A stretch of 64,000 bases of DNA from Fulvivirgaceae bacterium JP3-4 (GTDB lineage Bacteria; Bacteroidota; Bacteroidia; Cytophagales; Cyclobacteriaceae). Below are positions 1 to 10,200 of this stretch, piece by piece. The notes under the pieces are model-generated. The model saw nothing but the letters and a program-made list of their open reading frames with translations. It ran no database searches and was not told where the DNA came from. Position 1 is the stretch's first letter; every line of letters starts with the position of its first letter. Where the stretch lies: assembly GCA_029309925.1 (NCBI GenBank), contig JARKND010000004.1, forward strand, positions 310,001 to 374,000, in the 5' to 3' direction. The translations under genes and the position numbers were made by a program.

Positions 1-87
1 CTGCTGATGATCTCGTCAGACGATCGGAAGACCGGCAGACGGTTTGTCAAGAACCTCGAAACCATTGAAGTGAGACGAGTTCAGTAA
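1..87 (+). CDS. C-terminal end of an unidentified protein (partial)
   Basis: An open frame enters from the left edge and stops at TAA (85-87). It gives 28 residues, charged and ending in RRVQ. The stop codon overlaps the ATG of the next gene by one base (TAATG), which suggests translational coupling and a shared transcript with the TauE/SafE permease. Too little is present to assign a family, and no domain is recognisable. That it is coding rests only on the open frame and the tight junction. Confidence 0.5.
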   Translation: MLMISSDDRKTGRRFVKNLETIEVRRVQ

Positions 88-833
88 TGGAAAGTTCGCT
101 GCTCATCCTGATTGCCACATTTTTCATCATCGCGCTGATCTATTCATCCGTGGGTTTTGGCGGTGGCACCAGCTACCTCGCTGTGCTCGGACAATCGTTT
201 TTCTTCGTGAGTCAGCCGCAGATCAAAACCACCGCGCTGTTGTGCAACATTATTGTCGTGATTGGCGGAACTTACATTTTCTACAAAAAGGGCAAACTTG
301 ATCTCAGGAAGGCGTGGCCGTTTCTTGTCGCGAGTGTTCCGCTTGCCTTCATCGGTGGCTTCTGGAAACTGCAGGATGCAGTGTTCTTCGTAGTGCTCGG
401 AGCTAGTCTTATTGTCGCAGCGATTTTACTCTGGATCAACCCCAAAGAAGACAACGGGACTTACGTTGATTCAGCTGCTCTGAACTTTGGCATTGGCGGA
501 GGAATCGGATTTCTCTCAGGTCTTGTAGGAATTGGCGGGGGAATTTTTTTGTCTCCTATCCTTCATCTCATTCGCTGGGACGAAGCGAAAAAAATCTCAG
601 CGCTCGCGAGCATTTTCATTCTTGTAAACTCAATCAGCGGCCTTGCCGGACAGCTATCACAAAAGCCTGAAATAGACTGGAGCTTTGTAATTCCGTTACT
701 GATTGCTGTGCTCGCGGGCGGCCAGATTGGTTCGCGTCTCGGGGCCAACACATTCAATCCGGTCCATATCAAGCGCATTACCGCGATATTGATTGTGGTC
801 GCGGGTATCAATATTCTGCGAGATCATTTGTAA
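87..833 (+). CDS. TauE/SafE family sulfite/anion permease
   Basis: A 248-residue, very hydrophobic protein with about seven to eight predicted membrane helices. It carries the two glycine-rich half-repeats typical of the family: SVGFGGGTSYL near residue 22 and GLVGIGGGIFLSP near residue 147. TauE/SafE proteins export or import small anions such as sulfite, sulfoacetate or organosulfonates through the inner membrane; the substrate cannot be told from sequence. The start is the ATG overlapping the upstream stop. No neighbouring gene points to sulfur metabolism, so the name is family-level only. Confidence 0.85.
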   Translation: MESSLLILIATFFIIALIYSSVGFGGGTSYLAVLGQSFFFVSQPQIKTTALLCNIIVVIGGTYIFYKKGKLDLRKAWPFLVASVPLAFIGGFWKLQDAVFFVVLGASLIVAAILLWINPKEDNGTYVDSAALNFGIGGGIGFLSGLVGIGGGIFLSPILHLIRWDEAKKISALASIFILVNSISGLAGQLSQKPEIDWSFVIPLLIAVLAGGQIGSRLGANTFNPVHIKRITAILIVVAGINILRDHL

Positions 834-932
834 ACTGTAGCAAATCCCTTTGTCTGGCAATTCGTAAAATGCCGTCCAGACCGCTGAATTTGCCTATATA
901 ATCCCTATTTTGCGCCTCTTTAATTTGAAGGA

Positions 933-3368
933 ATGAAAAACCTGAAATTCATCGATCACATTCTCCCGCACATCATTGCCATCGCAGCTTTTGTTATCGT
1001 AACGGTTGTCTTTTTTAAACCAGCCTTTTTTGATAATAAGACACTCGAGCAATCTGACATTCAGCAGTTTCTGGGTTCCGCGAAAGCCATCGCAGATTAT
1101 CGCGAGAAATATGGCGAAGAACCGCTATGGACCAACTCGATGTTCAGCGGGATGCCTGCATATCTCGTCAGTGTCCAATGGGGAAATCAGGTGATCGGTT
1201 TTATGAAGAAGATCCTGGCTGTCTTTCTGCCGCACCCCTACGCGAACATTTATCTCGCATTCTTCTGTTATTATATTTTGCTACTCGCCTTCCGGGTGAG
1301 GCCTTACCTTGCTATCGCTGGCGCACTTGCGTTCGGGCTTTCGTCATACATGATGATCGGTGTAATGGTAGGTCATAATGCCAGGATCGGTGCGATTGCC
1401 TTCCTTCCGTTGTTGATGGCCGGAATTCATCTTGCTTTTTCAGGGAAAAGAATTCTCGGCTTCGGAATCACGACTGCTGCCTTTGCACTTCACTTGCGAG
1501 AGAATCACATCCAGATGACGTACTACTTCATGATGATTGTTGCCATCTATGGCATCATCCGGCTGATTGAAGCAGTACGGGAAAAACGACTTCCTGAATT
1601 TTCGAAAACGGTTGGCCTACTTGTCATCTCAGGTGTGATTGGTTTCGGCACCTACTTCGGGCCTTTCTGGGCGTTGAACGAGTATCAGAAATATTCAACG
1701 CGTGGAAAATCCGAGCTCAATTCTCCTGTGTTTAACCAAACCACAGGGCTCACAAAAGAATACGCATTTGAATATAGCAATGGCATCTTAGAACCAATGG
1801 TGCTGCTGATCCCGAACTTTTACGGAGGCAGCTCATCCCACTACCTGATTGCTGATCGCGATACTGAAACATTTAAAGCGCTGCAGAATCTCGCCAACCA
1901 GGGAAATGAGCAGGCGGTAAATCAACTCTATCAGTTCACACGCGCCTACTGGGGACCGCAATTCAATACGGCACCCTACTATGCCGGAGCGATCATCGTA
2001 TTTCTTTTTGCTGTCGGAATCGCTTTCGCGGAAAGGAAATATGTGTGGTGGCTTGGGCTTGCATCTGCGCTGGGAATTGTTCTCAGCTGGGGTAGCAGCT
2101 TCCCTGCATTGAGCAACTTCCTGTTTGACCACTTTCCCGCCTACAACAAATTCAGGTCTGTCACTTTCACACTGATCATGCCGCTGTTTGCTATGCCGCT
2201 GCTTGGACTGATGGGTGTTGAGCGCCTGTGGGCTGGCGCGAGGGACAAAGTTGCGAAAAGGAAATTGATCATCGCCTTTGCCGCAACGGGTGGCCTATGC
2301 TTACTGCTGTGGGTTCTGGCAGGAATGTTTGAATTCACTACTGAAGCAGAAGAACAACTTCCCGCGTGGTTTGTTGACGCCCTGGCGGAAGACCGCATGG
2401 GATTATTCCGTTCGGATGCATTCCGTTCTTTTGCCTTCATCACCGGAGTTTTTATCCTCCTGTATTTTAACGTCCACAAGCGGATCTCAACGGTGGGGTT
2501 CTATGTGTTTCTCATTCTCATGGTGACGATAGACTTATCCGTTGTGTCAAACCGATACTTCAGCAGTGAGTTGTACAAGCGCAAGCGCAACAATTCGGGC
2601 GCACTCGCCCAGACAGAAGCTGATCAGGAGATTCTACGCGACAAAGGCTACTATCGTGTATACAATCCGGATTTCCAGGAAGCGCGTACATCATACTACC
2701 ACCAGTCTGTTGGCGGCTACCACGGTGCAAAACTCAAGCGTTACCAGGATTTTTATGATTCATGTCTTTATCCTCAGACGAGAACATTTTTCGAGGAAGC
2801 CAATCAGGGCCGGTTTGACCTGAGCCGTTATGGGGCGATAAACATGCTCAACATCAAATATATTGTCGTTGGGCCACAGCGCAACAATATGCTTCCGAAT
2901 CCTGGGGCGTTTGGTCCCGCGTGGTTTGTCAGCAAAATTCAGAAAGTGAATTCGCCTACAGAAGAACTTGCCAGCACGTGCAACGTCACGAAGAGCACCG
3001 CAGTTGTGGATGCATCTAAATTTCCCGATGCACCTGCTTCATCAGACAGCACCGGAACGATCACACTCACAAGCAATGAACTGAAAACATTGAATTACGA
3101 AAGCACTTCAAGTGGTGATGGATTTGTTGTGTTCTCTGAAATCTATTATCCGGGATGGGTTGCAACGATTGACGGGCAGGATACGCAGATCATGCGTGCA
3201 AACTATCTGCTGCGCGCGCTGAAAGTCCCGGCAGGAAAGCATACGATCGAATTCCGGTTCGAGCCGAGGGCGTATACAGTGGGAAATAAAGTGACGACTG
3301 CTTCTTCATGGCTGGTGCTGATTATATTGGCGGGAAGTCTGGGCTGGGCGTGGAGAAAGGAGTCATAG
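933..3368 (+). CDS. YfhO family multi-pass membrane protein
   Basis: An 811-residue integral membrane protein. About 12-14 hydrophobic segments span residues 13-530 and again the extreme C terminus (about 785-805), with a large soluble segment between (about 540-780). This layout and the N-terminal pattern (membrane helix, then a WTNSMFSGMPAY segment) match the YfhO/GT-C-like family common in Bacteroidota, whose characterised members are linked to glycosylation of envelope polymers. The soluble segment has the YYPGWVATIDG motif seen in YfhO C-terminal domains. Function here is inferred from family only. The TAG stop lies inside the left inverted repeat of the next element (3366-3402). Confidence 0.85.
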   Translation: MKNLKFIDHILPHIIAIAAFVIVTVVFFKPAFFDNKTLEQSDIQQFLGSAKAIADYREKYGEEPLWTNSMFSGMPAYLVSVQWGNQVIGFMKKILAVFLPHPYANIYLAFFCYYILLLAFRVRPYLAIAGALAFGLSSYMMIGVMVGHNARIGAIAFLPLLMAGIHLAFSGKRILGFGITTAAFALHLRENHIQMTYYFMMIVAIYGIIRLIEAVREKRLPEFSKTVGLLVISGVIGFGTYFGPFWALNEYQKYSTRGKSELNSPVFNQTTGLTKEYAFEYSNGILEPMVLLIPNFYGGSSSHYLIADRDTETFKALQNLANQGNEQAVNQLYQFTRAYWGPQFNTAPYYAGAIIVFLFAVGIAFAERKYVWWLGLASALGIVLSWGSSFPALSNFLFDHFPAYNKFRSVTFTLIMPLFAMPLLGLMGVERLWAGARDKVAKRKLIIAFAATGGLCLLLWVLAGMFEFTTEAEEQLPAWFVDALAEDRMGLFRSDAFRSFAFITGVFILLYFNVHKRISTVGFYVFLILMVTIDLSVVSNRYFSSELYKRKRNNSGALAQTEADQEILRDKGYYRVYNPDFQEARTSYYHQSVGGYHGAKLKRYQDFYDSCLYPQTRTFFEEANQGRFDLSRYGAINMLNIKYIVVGPQRNNMLPNPGAFGPAWFVSKIQKVNSPTEELASTCNVTKSTAVVDASKFPDAPASSDSTGTITLTSNELKTLNYESTSSGDGFVVFSEIYYPGWVATIDGQDTQIMRANYLLRALKVPAGKHTIEFRFEPRAYTVGNKVTTASSWLVLIILAGSLGWAWRKES

Positions 3369-3402
3369 CCACCAAGTCACAAAGACTCAAAGTAACACCA
3401 AG
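3366..3402 (+). repeat. Left inverted repeat of the GxxExxY element
   Basis: A 37-bp A/C-rich segment beginning TAGCCACCAAG and ending CACCAAG. Its inverted partner is at 3824-3860, with about 30 of 37 positions matching. It overlaps the stop codon of the YfhO gene. Accumulated mismatches are mostly transitions (A/G), as expected for an old copy. Confidence 0.8.
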
Positions 3403-3430
3403 GGTGCGCAAGTAAAAAAACAAGCGCATC

Positions 3431-3820
3431 ATGTTTGATAAAATTTCTGAAAGAGAAGACCGCATTGGCAGAGCTGTCGTGAATGCGGCTTTTAAAGTGC
3501 ACAAAGAACTCGGTCCGGGCCTGCTGGAAAAAATTTATGAAGTTTGCCTGGAGCATGAGCTGGTCAAAGGAGGCTTCGATGTAAGGAGGCAACTCGACCT
3601 ACCAATAAATTATGATGGGATTTATTTCAAAGAAGGGTTGAGACTCGACTTGCTGATAGACGACCTTGTTATTGTCGAGTGCAAAGCAATTGAACAGACA
3701 AATCCACTTTGGAAGGCTCAGGTATTGAGCCATCTTAAACTCACAAACAGACGCCTTGGATACTTGATCAATTTTAATGTTGTCCTCATAAAAAACGGAA
3801 TCACCCGGATAGTCAGATAA
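3431..3820 (+). CDS. GxxExxY family protein (PD-(D/E)XK-like fold)
   Basis: A 129-residue protein. It has the family signature GPGLLEKIYE (about residues 28-37), preceded by the IGRAVVNAAFKVHKELG helix and followed by the putative nuclease core with LRLDLLIDD and VIVECKAIE (about 73-92). The D...ExK arrangement is the PD-(D/E)XK hallmark. Family members are short, widespread and of unknown function, and often sit in mobile or repeat-bounded contexts. Here the gene is bracketed by imperfect inverted repeats 3366-3402 and 3824-3860, so gene and repeats may form one transposable or homing-like unit. The ATG at 3431 matches the usual N terminus of the family. Confidence 0.85.
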   Translation: MFDKISEREDRIGRAVVNAAFKVHKELGPGLLEKIYEVCLEHELVKGGFDVRRQLDLPINYDGIYFKEGLRLDLLIDDLVIVECKAIEQTNPLWKAQVLSHLKLTNRRLGYLINFNVVLIKNGITRIVR

Positions 3821-3823
3821 ATT

Positions 3824-3860
3824 CTTTGTGTTCCTTCGAGCCTTCGTGTCTTGGTGGCTA
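3824..3860 (-). repeat. Right inverted repeat of the GxxExxY element
   Basis: Inverted partner of 3366-3402. Read on the minus strand it begins TAGCCACCAAGACACGAAGG. It starts three bases after the GxxExxY stop codon. Confidence 0.8.
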
Positions 3861-3894
3861 ACCCACGGGAACTTTTGGATCACTATCGACAGTT

Positions 3895-3922
3895 ATTACA
3901 ATGATCCCCAATTACAATTGTA
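3895..3922 (+). promoter_or_regulatory. Candidate copper-regulator operator (direct repeat and palindrome)
   Basis: ATTACAAT occurs twice in direct orientation (3895-3902 and 3911-3918, 16 bp apart). The second copy is embedded in the perfect palindrome TACAATTGTA (3913-3922), 21 bp before the ATG of the HMA-AraC regulator. AraC-type regulators often bind direct repeats, and TACANNTGTA is the cop-box consensus known from CopY-type repressors. That this site serves the neighbouring regulator is inference. Confidence 0.4.
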
Positions 3923-3943
3923 TTAAATTGACTCAACAAATGA

Positions 3944-4522
3944 ATGACGACACTCTATATAAAAAACATGGTTTGCAACCGCTGTATCATGGCGGTGAAG
4001 CAGGAGCTTGAGCGCCAGGGATTGCATCCTGAAAGAGTTTCGCTTGGCGAAGTCAACGTCAGCGAAGACAATATTCCGGAAGAGCAGCTACAGCACCTTG
4101 ATTCAGCGCTGATCAATCTGGGATTCGAGCGCATCGATGACCGCAAAGCGCGGCTTATTGAGTCCATCAAAAACAAGATTATCCAGGTAATCCATCACGC
4201 TGATAAGGTAGACCTGAAAGTTAACTGGTCGACACTCCTGTCTGATGAAGTGCACTATGAATACAACTACCTCAGCAACCTCTTTTCAAGCGTTGAAGGG
4301 ATTACGCTCGAGCAATACATCATCCGGCAGAAAATAGAAAAGGTAAAAGAATTGCTTTTCTATGATGAGCTGAGCCTGAGCGAAATTGCGAACAAACTCG
4401 GCTACAGCAGCGTAGCTCACCTTTCGGCACAGTTTAAAAAAATCACCGGCTTCACACCTTCGGAAATGAAAAAGTCGCGAGACATTGACCACAATAGAAA
4501 ACCGCTCGATTCCGTTTCCTGA
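3944..4522 (+). CDS. AraC family transcriptional regulator with N-terminal heavy-metal-associated domain
   Basis: A 192-residue fusion. Residues 1-65 form an HMA-like ferredoxin fold with a Cys-x-x-Cys metal site (C11 and C14 in MVCNRC). Residues about 100-185 form an AraC-type double helix-turn-helix (ELSLSEIANKLGYSSVAHLS, then FKKITGFTPSEMKK). Linking a metallochaperone-like sensor to an AraC DNA-binding domain suggests direct sensing of cytosolic copper(I) or a similar thiophilic ion. The next gene, 125 bp downstream on the same strand, is a copper-type P-ATPase, so this is very likely its regulator. The start at 3944 is preferred over the out-of-frame ATG at 3940, since it puts the HMA strand directly at the N terminus. 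Confidence 0.88.
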   Translation: MTTLYIKNMVCNRCIMAVKQELERQGLHPERVSLGEVNVSEDNIPEEQLQHLDSALINLGFERIDDRKARLIESIKNKIIQVIHHADKVDLKVNWSTLLSDEVHYEYNYLSNLFSSVEGITLEQYIIRQKIEKVKELLFYDELSLSEIANKLGYSSVAHLSAQFKKITGFTPSEMKKSRDIDHNRKPLDSVS

Positions 4523-4605
4523 AGTCTTCGGTTGCGAGGCCGGTGTGCGCGAAATGATATAAACCAAAGTGGGTAAAGTGTAAAACGCGAGGCAGCGTCA
4601 TGGCG

Positions 4606-4613
4606 TATCTTTG
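4606..4613 (+). promoter_or_regulatory. Candidate -7 promoter element of copA
   Basis: TATCTTTG matches the Bacteroidota sigma-ABfr -7 consensus TAnnTTTG and lies 34 bp before the copA ATG. No convincing TTG -33 element is seen at the expected distance, so the call is tentative. Confidence 0.35.
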
Positions 4614-4647
4614 TATTGGAGGGCGAAAGATCTGAGTCGCTTAAGCC

Positions 4648-6888
4648 ATGAAACAAGAAAACAAAATTGTTAACGGCCAATATAAGCGGGAATCGTTTCC
4701 TGTTCTCGAGATGAGTTGTGCTGCCTGCGCAGTCAGTGTTGAATCAATGCTGAAAGCCACTGCAGGTGTAAAGGATGCGGGCGTGAATTTCGCCAACCAG
4801 ACCGCCTGGGTCGAATACGATCCCAAGACCACAAAGCCTGTTGATCTGCAAAATTCGGTGCGATCCATCGGCTATGACCTGGTTGTTGATGTTGAAGATC
4901 CTCAGGCGGTGCAGGACGAAGCGCAGCGGAAACACTACGAAGCTGTGAAGTTCCGCACCACCTGGTCAATCGTTCTGTCCATTCCGGTGGTCATTATCGG
5001 GATGTTTCTGATGGACCTTCCCTATGCTAACTACATTTCAATGGCGCTCACTGCCCCCGTTGTTTTCTATTTCGGCCGCTCATTTTTCACGAATGCATGG
5101 AAGCAGGCAAAGCACGGCAATGCCAATATGGACACACTGGTGGCGCTGTCGACCGGGATAGCCTTTGTGTTCAGCGTGTTTAATACATTCTTTCCGGAGT
5201 TCTGGCATGCACGGGGAATCCATCCGCACGTTTATTTCGAAGCCGCGGCAGTCGTTATTGCATTCATTTCACTGGGAAAACTGCTGGAAGAAAAAGCGAA
5301 ATCCAATACATCGGCTTCTATTAAAAAACTTATGGGTCTGCAACCGAAAACTGTCCGCGCAGTGATCGATGGTTCAGAGAAAGAGATTCCGATTGCGCAG
5401 GTCAGGGTGGGCTACACGCTGATAGTAAGGCCTGGTGAAAAAATTCCGGTTGATGGCACCGTGACTGACGGATCATCTTTTGTTGATGAGAGCATGATCT
5501 CCGGTGAACCCGTTGCAGTTGAAAAAAGGGCAGGCGCCAGAGTTTTTGCAGGCACGATCAATCAAAAAGGGAGCTTTCAATTCAAAGCAGAAAAAGTTGG
5601 TGGCGACACCGTCCTTGCCCAGATCATTAAAATGGTTCAGCAAGCCCAGGGCAGCAAGGCTCCGGTGCAAAAGCTTGTCGACAAGATTGCCGGAATATTT
5701 GTTCCGATCGTTATCGGTATCTCCATTCTCACTTTTATCACGTGGATGATTGTCGGAGGTGATAATGCATTTACCCATGCTCTGCTCAACTCCATCACGG
5801 TTCTTGTCATCGCTTGCCCCTGTGCTCTCGGGCTTGCAACTCCTACGGCAATCATGGTTGGTGTTGGAAAAGGAGCGGAAAACAACATCCTGATTAAAGA
5901 TGCGGAAAGCCTTGAACTCGCGCACAAGGTAAACGCAGTCATACTGGACAAGACTGGAACGATCACAGAAGGAAAGCCCGTTGTCACTAACCTGATCTGG
6001 TCAACTGGTGAAGAAAGTCCCCGACATAAGCAGATCCTGCTCGCACTGGAGTCGCGTTCTGAGCATCCTCTTGCGGAAGCAGTAGTCAGCACGTTGAAAA
6101 GTCAGTCTGTTGATCCTACGGCAATTGAAACGTTCGAAAGTATAACGGCCCGGGGCGTGAAAGGAACGGTTGCATCAAAAACCTACTTCGTTGGAAATAA
6201 AAAACTGATTGAAGAAAACAAAGTCGTCATCCCGCCCGGCCAGGTCGCGACTGCCACAGCTTTACAGCTGCAGGCAAAAACGGTGGTATACTTCTCGGAT
6301 GAGCAAAAAGTACTTGCAATCATTGCTATCGCAGATAAGATTAAAGCAACATCGGCAGCAGCCATTCGCGCGCTGCAGGAAAAAGGTATTGAGGTATACA
6401 TGCTCACTGGCGACAATGAACAAACCGCGAGGGCCGTATCAAACCATGTAGGTTTGAAGCACTACACGGCAGAGGTGTTACCCGCGGACAAAGCTCAGTT
6501 TGTAAAAGAACTGCAATCAAGAGGAAAAGTTGTTGCGATGGTTGGCGATGGAATAAATGATTCGCATGCGTTAGCTGAAGCGGATGTCAGCATTGCGATG
6601 GGCAAAGGTTCGGACATCGCGATGGATGTAGCGAAGATGACGCTCATCACATCAGACCTGCAATCTATCCCCAAAGCACTTAACCTTTCCACTAAGACCG
6701 TGATGGGCATCAAGCAGAACTTATTCTGGGCATTTATCTACAACGTGATTGGCATTCCACTGGCTGCAGGTGTGTTGTATCCGGTGAATGGTTTCTTACT
6801 TGATCCGATGATTGCCGGGGCAGCGATGGCATTGAGTTCTGTGAGTGTTGTTGCCAACAGCCTGCGTCTGCGGGTGGCAAAGATCTGA
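4648..6888 (+). CDS. copA: Copper-translocating P-type ATPase
   Basis: A 746-residue P1B-type ATPase that exports Cu(I) across the inner membrane. There is one N-terminal HMA domain with CxxC ([11 protein letters not shown], about residues 22-32). The transmembrane CPC ion motif is C390-P391-C392, followed by ALGLATPTA. The phosphorylated aspartate is D434 in DKTGTIT. Also present are the SEHPLAEA motif of the nucleotide domain, MLTGDN, and the hinge [23 protein letters not shown] in helix 6 and the HP motif mark the P1B-1 copper subgroup rather than zinc/cadmium pumps. One HMA domain instead of two is common in Bacteroidota. It follows the HMA-AraC regulator and forms a compact copper-resistance module. 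Confidence 0.95.
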   Translation: MKQENKIVNGQYKRESFPVLEMSCAACAVSVESMLKATAGVKDAGVNFANQTAWVEYDPKTTKPVDLQNSVRSIGYDLVVDVEDPQAVQDEAQRKHYEAVKFRTTWSIVLSIPVVIIGMFLMDLPYANYISMALTAPVVFYFGRSFFTNAWKQAKHGNANMDTLVALSTGIAFVFSVFNTFFPEFWHARGIHPHVYFEAAAVVIAFISLGKLLEEKAKSNTSASIKKLMGLQPKTVRAVIDGSEKEIPIAQVRVGYTLIVRPGEKIPVDGTVTDGSSFVDESMISGEPVAVEKRAGARVFAGTINQKGSFQFKAEKVGGDTVLAQIIKMVQQAQGSKAPVQKLVDKIAGIFVPIVIGISILTFITWMIVGGDNAFTHALLNSITVLVIACPCALGLATPTAIMVGVGKGAENNILIKDAESLELAHKVNAVILDKTGTITEGKPVVTNLIWSTGEESPRHKQILLALESRSEHPLAEAVVSTLKSQSVDPTAIETFESITARGVKGTVASKTYFVGNKKLIEENKVVIPPGQVATATALQLQAKTVVYFSDEQKVLAIIAIADKIKATSAAAIRALQEKGIEVYMLTGDNEQTARAVSNHVGLKHYTAEVLPADKAQFVKELQSRGKVVAMVGDGINDSHALAEADVSIAMGKGSDIAMDVAKMTLITSDLQSIPKALNLSTKTVMGIKQNLFWAFIYNVIGIPLAAGVLYPVNGFLLDPMIAGAAMALSSVSVVANSLRLRVAKI

Positions 6889-6917
6889 TCTGGCACAGGA
6901 ACTCCAGCCCGATCTAA

Positions 6918-7286
6918 TTAGCGAATAATCAGCCGATGAATTATCTCCAGCAATTCGTCTTCGTCAAAAGGCTTCCCAAGGAAGGCATTTGACCCAGCGC
7001 TTTCTCCTGCTAAACGGTTTTCCGGCCCCGTTTGGGCTGTCAGCAAAATTATCGGAATATGTTTGTGCTTCTCGGCCGAGCGAACGTATTTGATGAAACC
7101 GATACCATTCATACCAGGCATGACAAGGTCAGTGATGATAAGATCTGTCGAACCCCTGCTTAGGAAGCTGATGGCTTCCTCCGCATTAATTGCAAGCGAC
7201 ACATCAAACCCTTCCATGCGCAGGAGATCAGCAATGCTCTCGCCCAGCGATTTTGTATCTTCAACGATCAGTATATGAACTGCCAT
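6918..7286 (-). CDS. Single-domain response regulator (CheY-like receiver)
   Basis: A 122-residue receiver domain with no output domain. It shows the acidic pair near the N terminus (IVEDTKSLGE), the phosphoacceptor aspartate in DLIITDLVMPGMNG, the conserved Thr/Ser in IILLTAQTG and the Lys in FLGKPFDEDEL. It starts three bases after the stop of the large sensor kinase encoded just upstream on the same strand, so the two are co-transcribed, and the kinase is its likely phosphodonor. It converges with copA, with only 29 bp between the stop codons. Confidence 0.92.
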   Translation of the reverse strand: MAVHILIVEDTKSLGESIADLLRMEGFDVSLAINAEEAISFLSRGSTDLIITDLVMPGMNGIGFIKYVRSAEKHKHIPIILLTAQTGPENRLAGESAGSNAFLGKPFDEDELLEIIHRLIIR

Positions 7287-7289
7287 CTA

Positions 7290-10200
7290 CTAAAGTGGAA
7301 TCGTGACAATAAAGGTCGATCCTTGATTTGGCACAGATGATACAGAGACCGATCCGCCCAGCAGATCAACTGCTCTCCTTACAATAGACAGACCCAATCC
7401 GCTTCCCTGAATTGTAAGCGCATTCGAACCGCGATGGAAAGCGTCAAAGATCTTTTCCTGGTCTTCGGGTTGAATACCGATGCCCTTGTCAATGACCTCC
7501 ACACGCAGCAAATGCCCGTGACGCCAAGCCTTGAGCGTAACTTCGCGCTGGTGGGGAGAAAATTTGATAGCATTTGTCAACAGGTTAACAAAAATGTTCC
7601 GGATAAATCCTGCGTCTGTAAAAATTCGATCTGGGAGATCATCATTGAAGAGTATCAGGATGGTGTGCGTCTCATGTTCATTCTGTACATCCGAGGCAAT
7701 CTGTTTCAGCAGTTGCGCAATGTCAACTTCTTCACGCACTACGGGAATCTTATTTTCATCCGCCTTGCTCAGCGTCAGCACATCGTTCAGCAATGACACC
7801 ATATGACTGACCTGCTGCTGAACCACTTCAATTTTTTCATCAATCGCATCCGGAGTCATCCTGTCCTTATACCTCCTGATGTGATTCACCGAGAGCTTGA
7901 TGGTTGATAAGGGTGTTCTGAACTCGTGAGATACGATGGATGCAAACCTGCTCTTCAGCATTGCAAGTTCTTTCTGATTCTCGAGCGCCACTTCAAGTTC
8001 CGAGGTCCGTTCTTTCACCATGAGCTCAAGCGAACGCCTGTAGGACGTAAGCTCGGTAATGTCCTGCCCAACGATCAACAACCCGGCAATTTCACCCGAT
8101 GTCGTACGCTTTGGAGTGGCATTAACAAGGAGAATTAATTTTTCTCCTTTTGCACTCACAATCGGAAATTCATACTGGCTAAGCGGATTACCCTGCAGTG
8201 CGTGAGTGATCATCTGCTGAACATTGGCCCGTTCACTGGCTTCCACCAAAAAATTCAGCAGTTTCCGTTCGAGTGCTTCGTTCTTTGCAAAACCCGTTAC
8301 TGTTTCTGTCAGCTTATTCCATTCATAGACGTAGCCATTGCGGTCTACACCGAAGATGATCGCGTTCGCATTCGTAATAAGGTCTGACAGATCTCGCGCA
8401 ATCGCAGTTATTTTGTCTACATAATCTCGCTGAACGGTTACGTCCGTTTCAACCGAAATGAATTTTGTGACATTTCCGTTATCGTCAAATATCGGGTTGA
8501 TACTCATTTTCAGCCAGATCTTCTTTCCATCTTTGTTATAATTTAAGACCTCTGCTGTTACCGGCAGTCTCAAATCAAGATTCTTGCGGATGGTGTCGAG
8601 CGCGCTGCGATTGGTTTCCGGACCTTGCAGGATTTCCCGTGGAGTTTTGCCGAGAACCTCTTCCATGAGATAGCCAGTTGATCTGACGAATCCGTCATTG
8701 ACCCATTCAATCTTTTCATCGGAATCTGTAATGATTACAAGATTCTCAGTCTTGCTCGCTACGAGCGAAAGCTTTTTTATCTCCTCGATGTCACGCGTAC
8801 GTTCCGTGATATCCTGCATCGCACCGATCATGCGCACCGCCTTTCCTGTATTGTCCCTGATCAGATATCCCCGATCAAACACCCTGGCATAAGTCCCATC
8901 AGCTTTCCTGTACCAATATTCATCCTCCCATTTGTCTTCGCTGTTGCTATTCAGGAAGTCATCAACTTTTTTCAATACACGGCTAACATCGTCCGAATGG
9001 ATATGACGCATCCAGGAAGAAACATTTTTCGGCTCGCGTGAAGGATCGTGTCCGAATATTCGCTGATATCCCTCGCCCCAATACAAATCTCCGGTAAGCA
9101 AGTCGCGGTCCCAGACAGCATCGTTTGTAGCAAAAGACGCCAGCCTGTAACGTTCGTTACTGATTTTCAACGATTCCGCTATAGCCTGTATTTTGCTTTC
9201 TGAGAGGATAATATCGGTGACATCACGGGCCATAAGACATATCTGGGCAACCTGACCCTCCATGTCGACCACCGGGTGTAAGCGCACCAGCAGGTAAACA
9301 CAGTTTTTGCCTCTGAACGGCACATCATAACGGATAGTATATTCGACACTTCGTTTGGTTTGCAGCACCTCTTGAAAAGACTCTCCGATCTGTTGCTTTC
9401 GCCACTGCGGTGATATTTCAAAGAGATTCATGCCCTCGCGAATCTCGGTTTTCCAAAGATCGCCCACCAGGCGTGTGACTTTGTTGAATAGCTGAACTAC
9501 ACCTTGCGCATCTAAGAGAATAAGCGCGACATCCAGACTATCAAAAACAGCGCGGAGCTTAATGTCCTGCTCCATGATGATCTTCTCGGTTTGTTTGATG
9601 TAGGTGATATCCGTGGACACACCTTCAATTCTATGCTTTTCTGCGTCCGTCAACCGCCACACACGATTGAACAACCACCGCACATTGCCGTCACGTGTCA
9701 CGATACGCGTTGTAAAATCCGTCTTGCCATCACGTGCAAGTTTGGCTTCATGCTCGAGTTGTACATCCACATCTTCCGGATGAATCAGTGGTTTCCAGAA
9801 AAAAAGATCTGATGTCATCTCCTCAAGCACATCACCATAAATCTTAATGGCGCTCGGACTTATATAGTCATGTTTTTTCTCGTTCAGGTCAAATGACCAG
9901 ACAACATCGTTGAGACTACCTAGAATACGCTTGAAGCGATCTTCACGCTCAGTCTTGATAATCTCAGCCTGTTCAAAGAGTGTCCTGGTGGCTACATGCA
10001 ACTCTTCATTCGTCCGTGTCATCTCGTCATTTTGCTTCTGTAGAACATCATTGAGTGCTTCAAGTTCGGCACTCCGCTGGTCGACCCGCCTGGCGAGGAG
10101 TTCGCGACCTTCATTTAGTTCCCGTTCAGTGTTAACATGAGGTGTAACATCGTGAATCAGCACAAGCTCGGCCTCGCGCTGATCAAAATAGACTGTGTAG

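Noticed and set aside
5473-6092. Long antisense frames inside copA (150 and 151 codons)
   Set aside because: copA is complete and strongly conserved in its own frame; the antisense translations resemble nothing.
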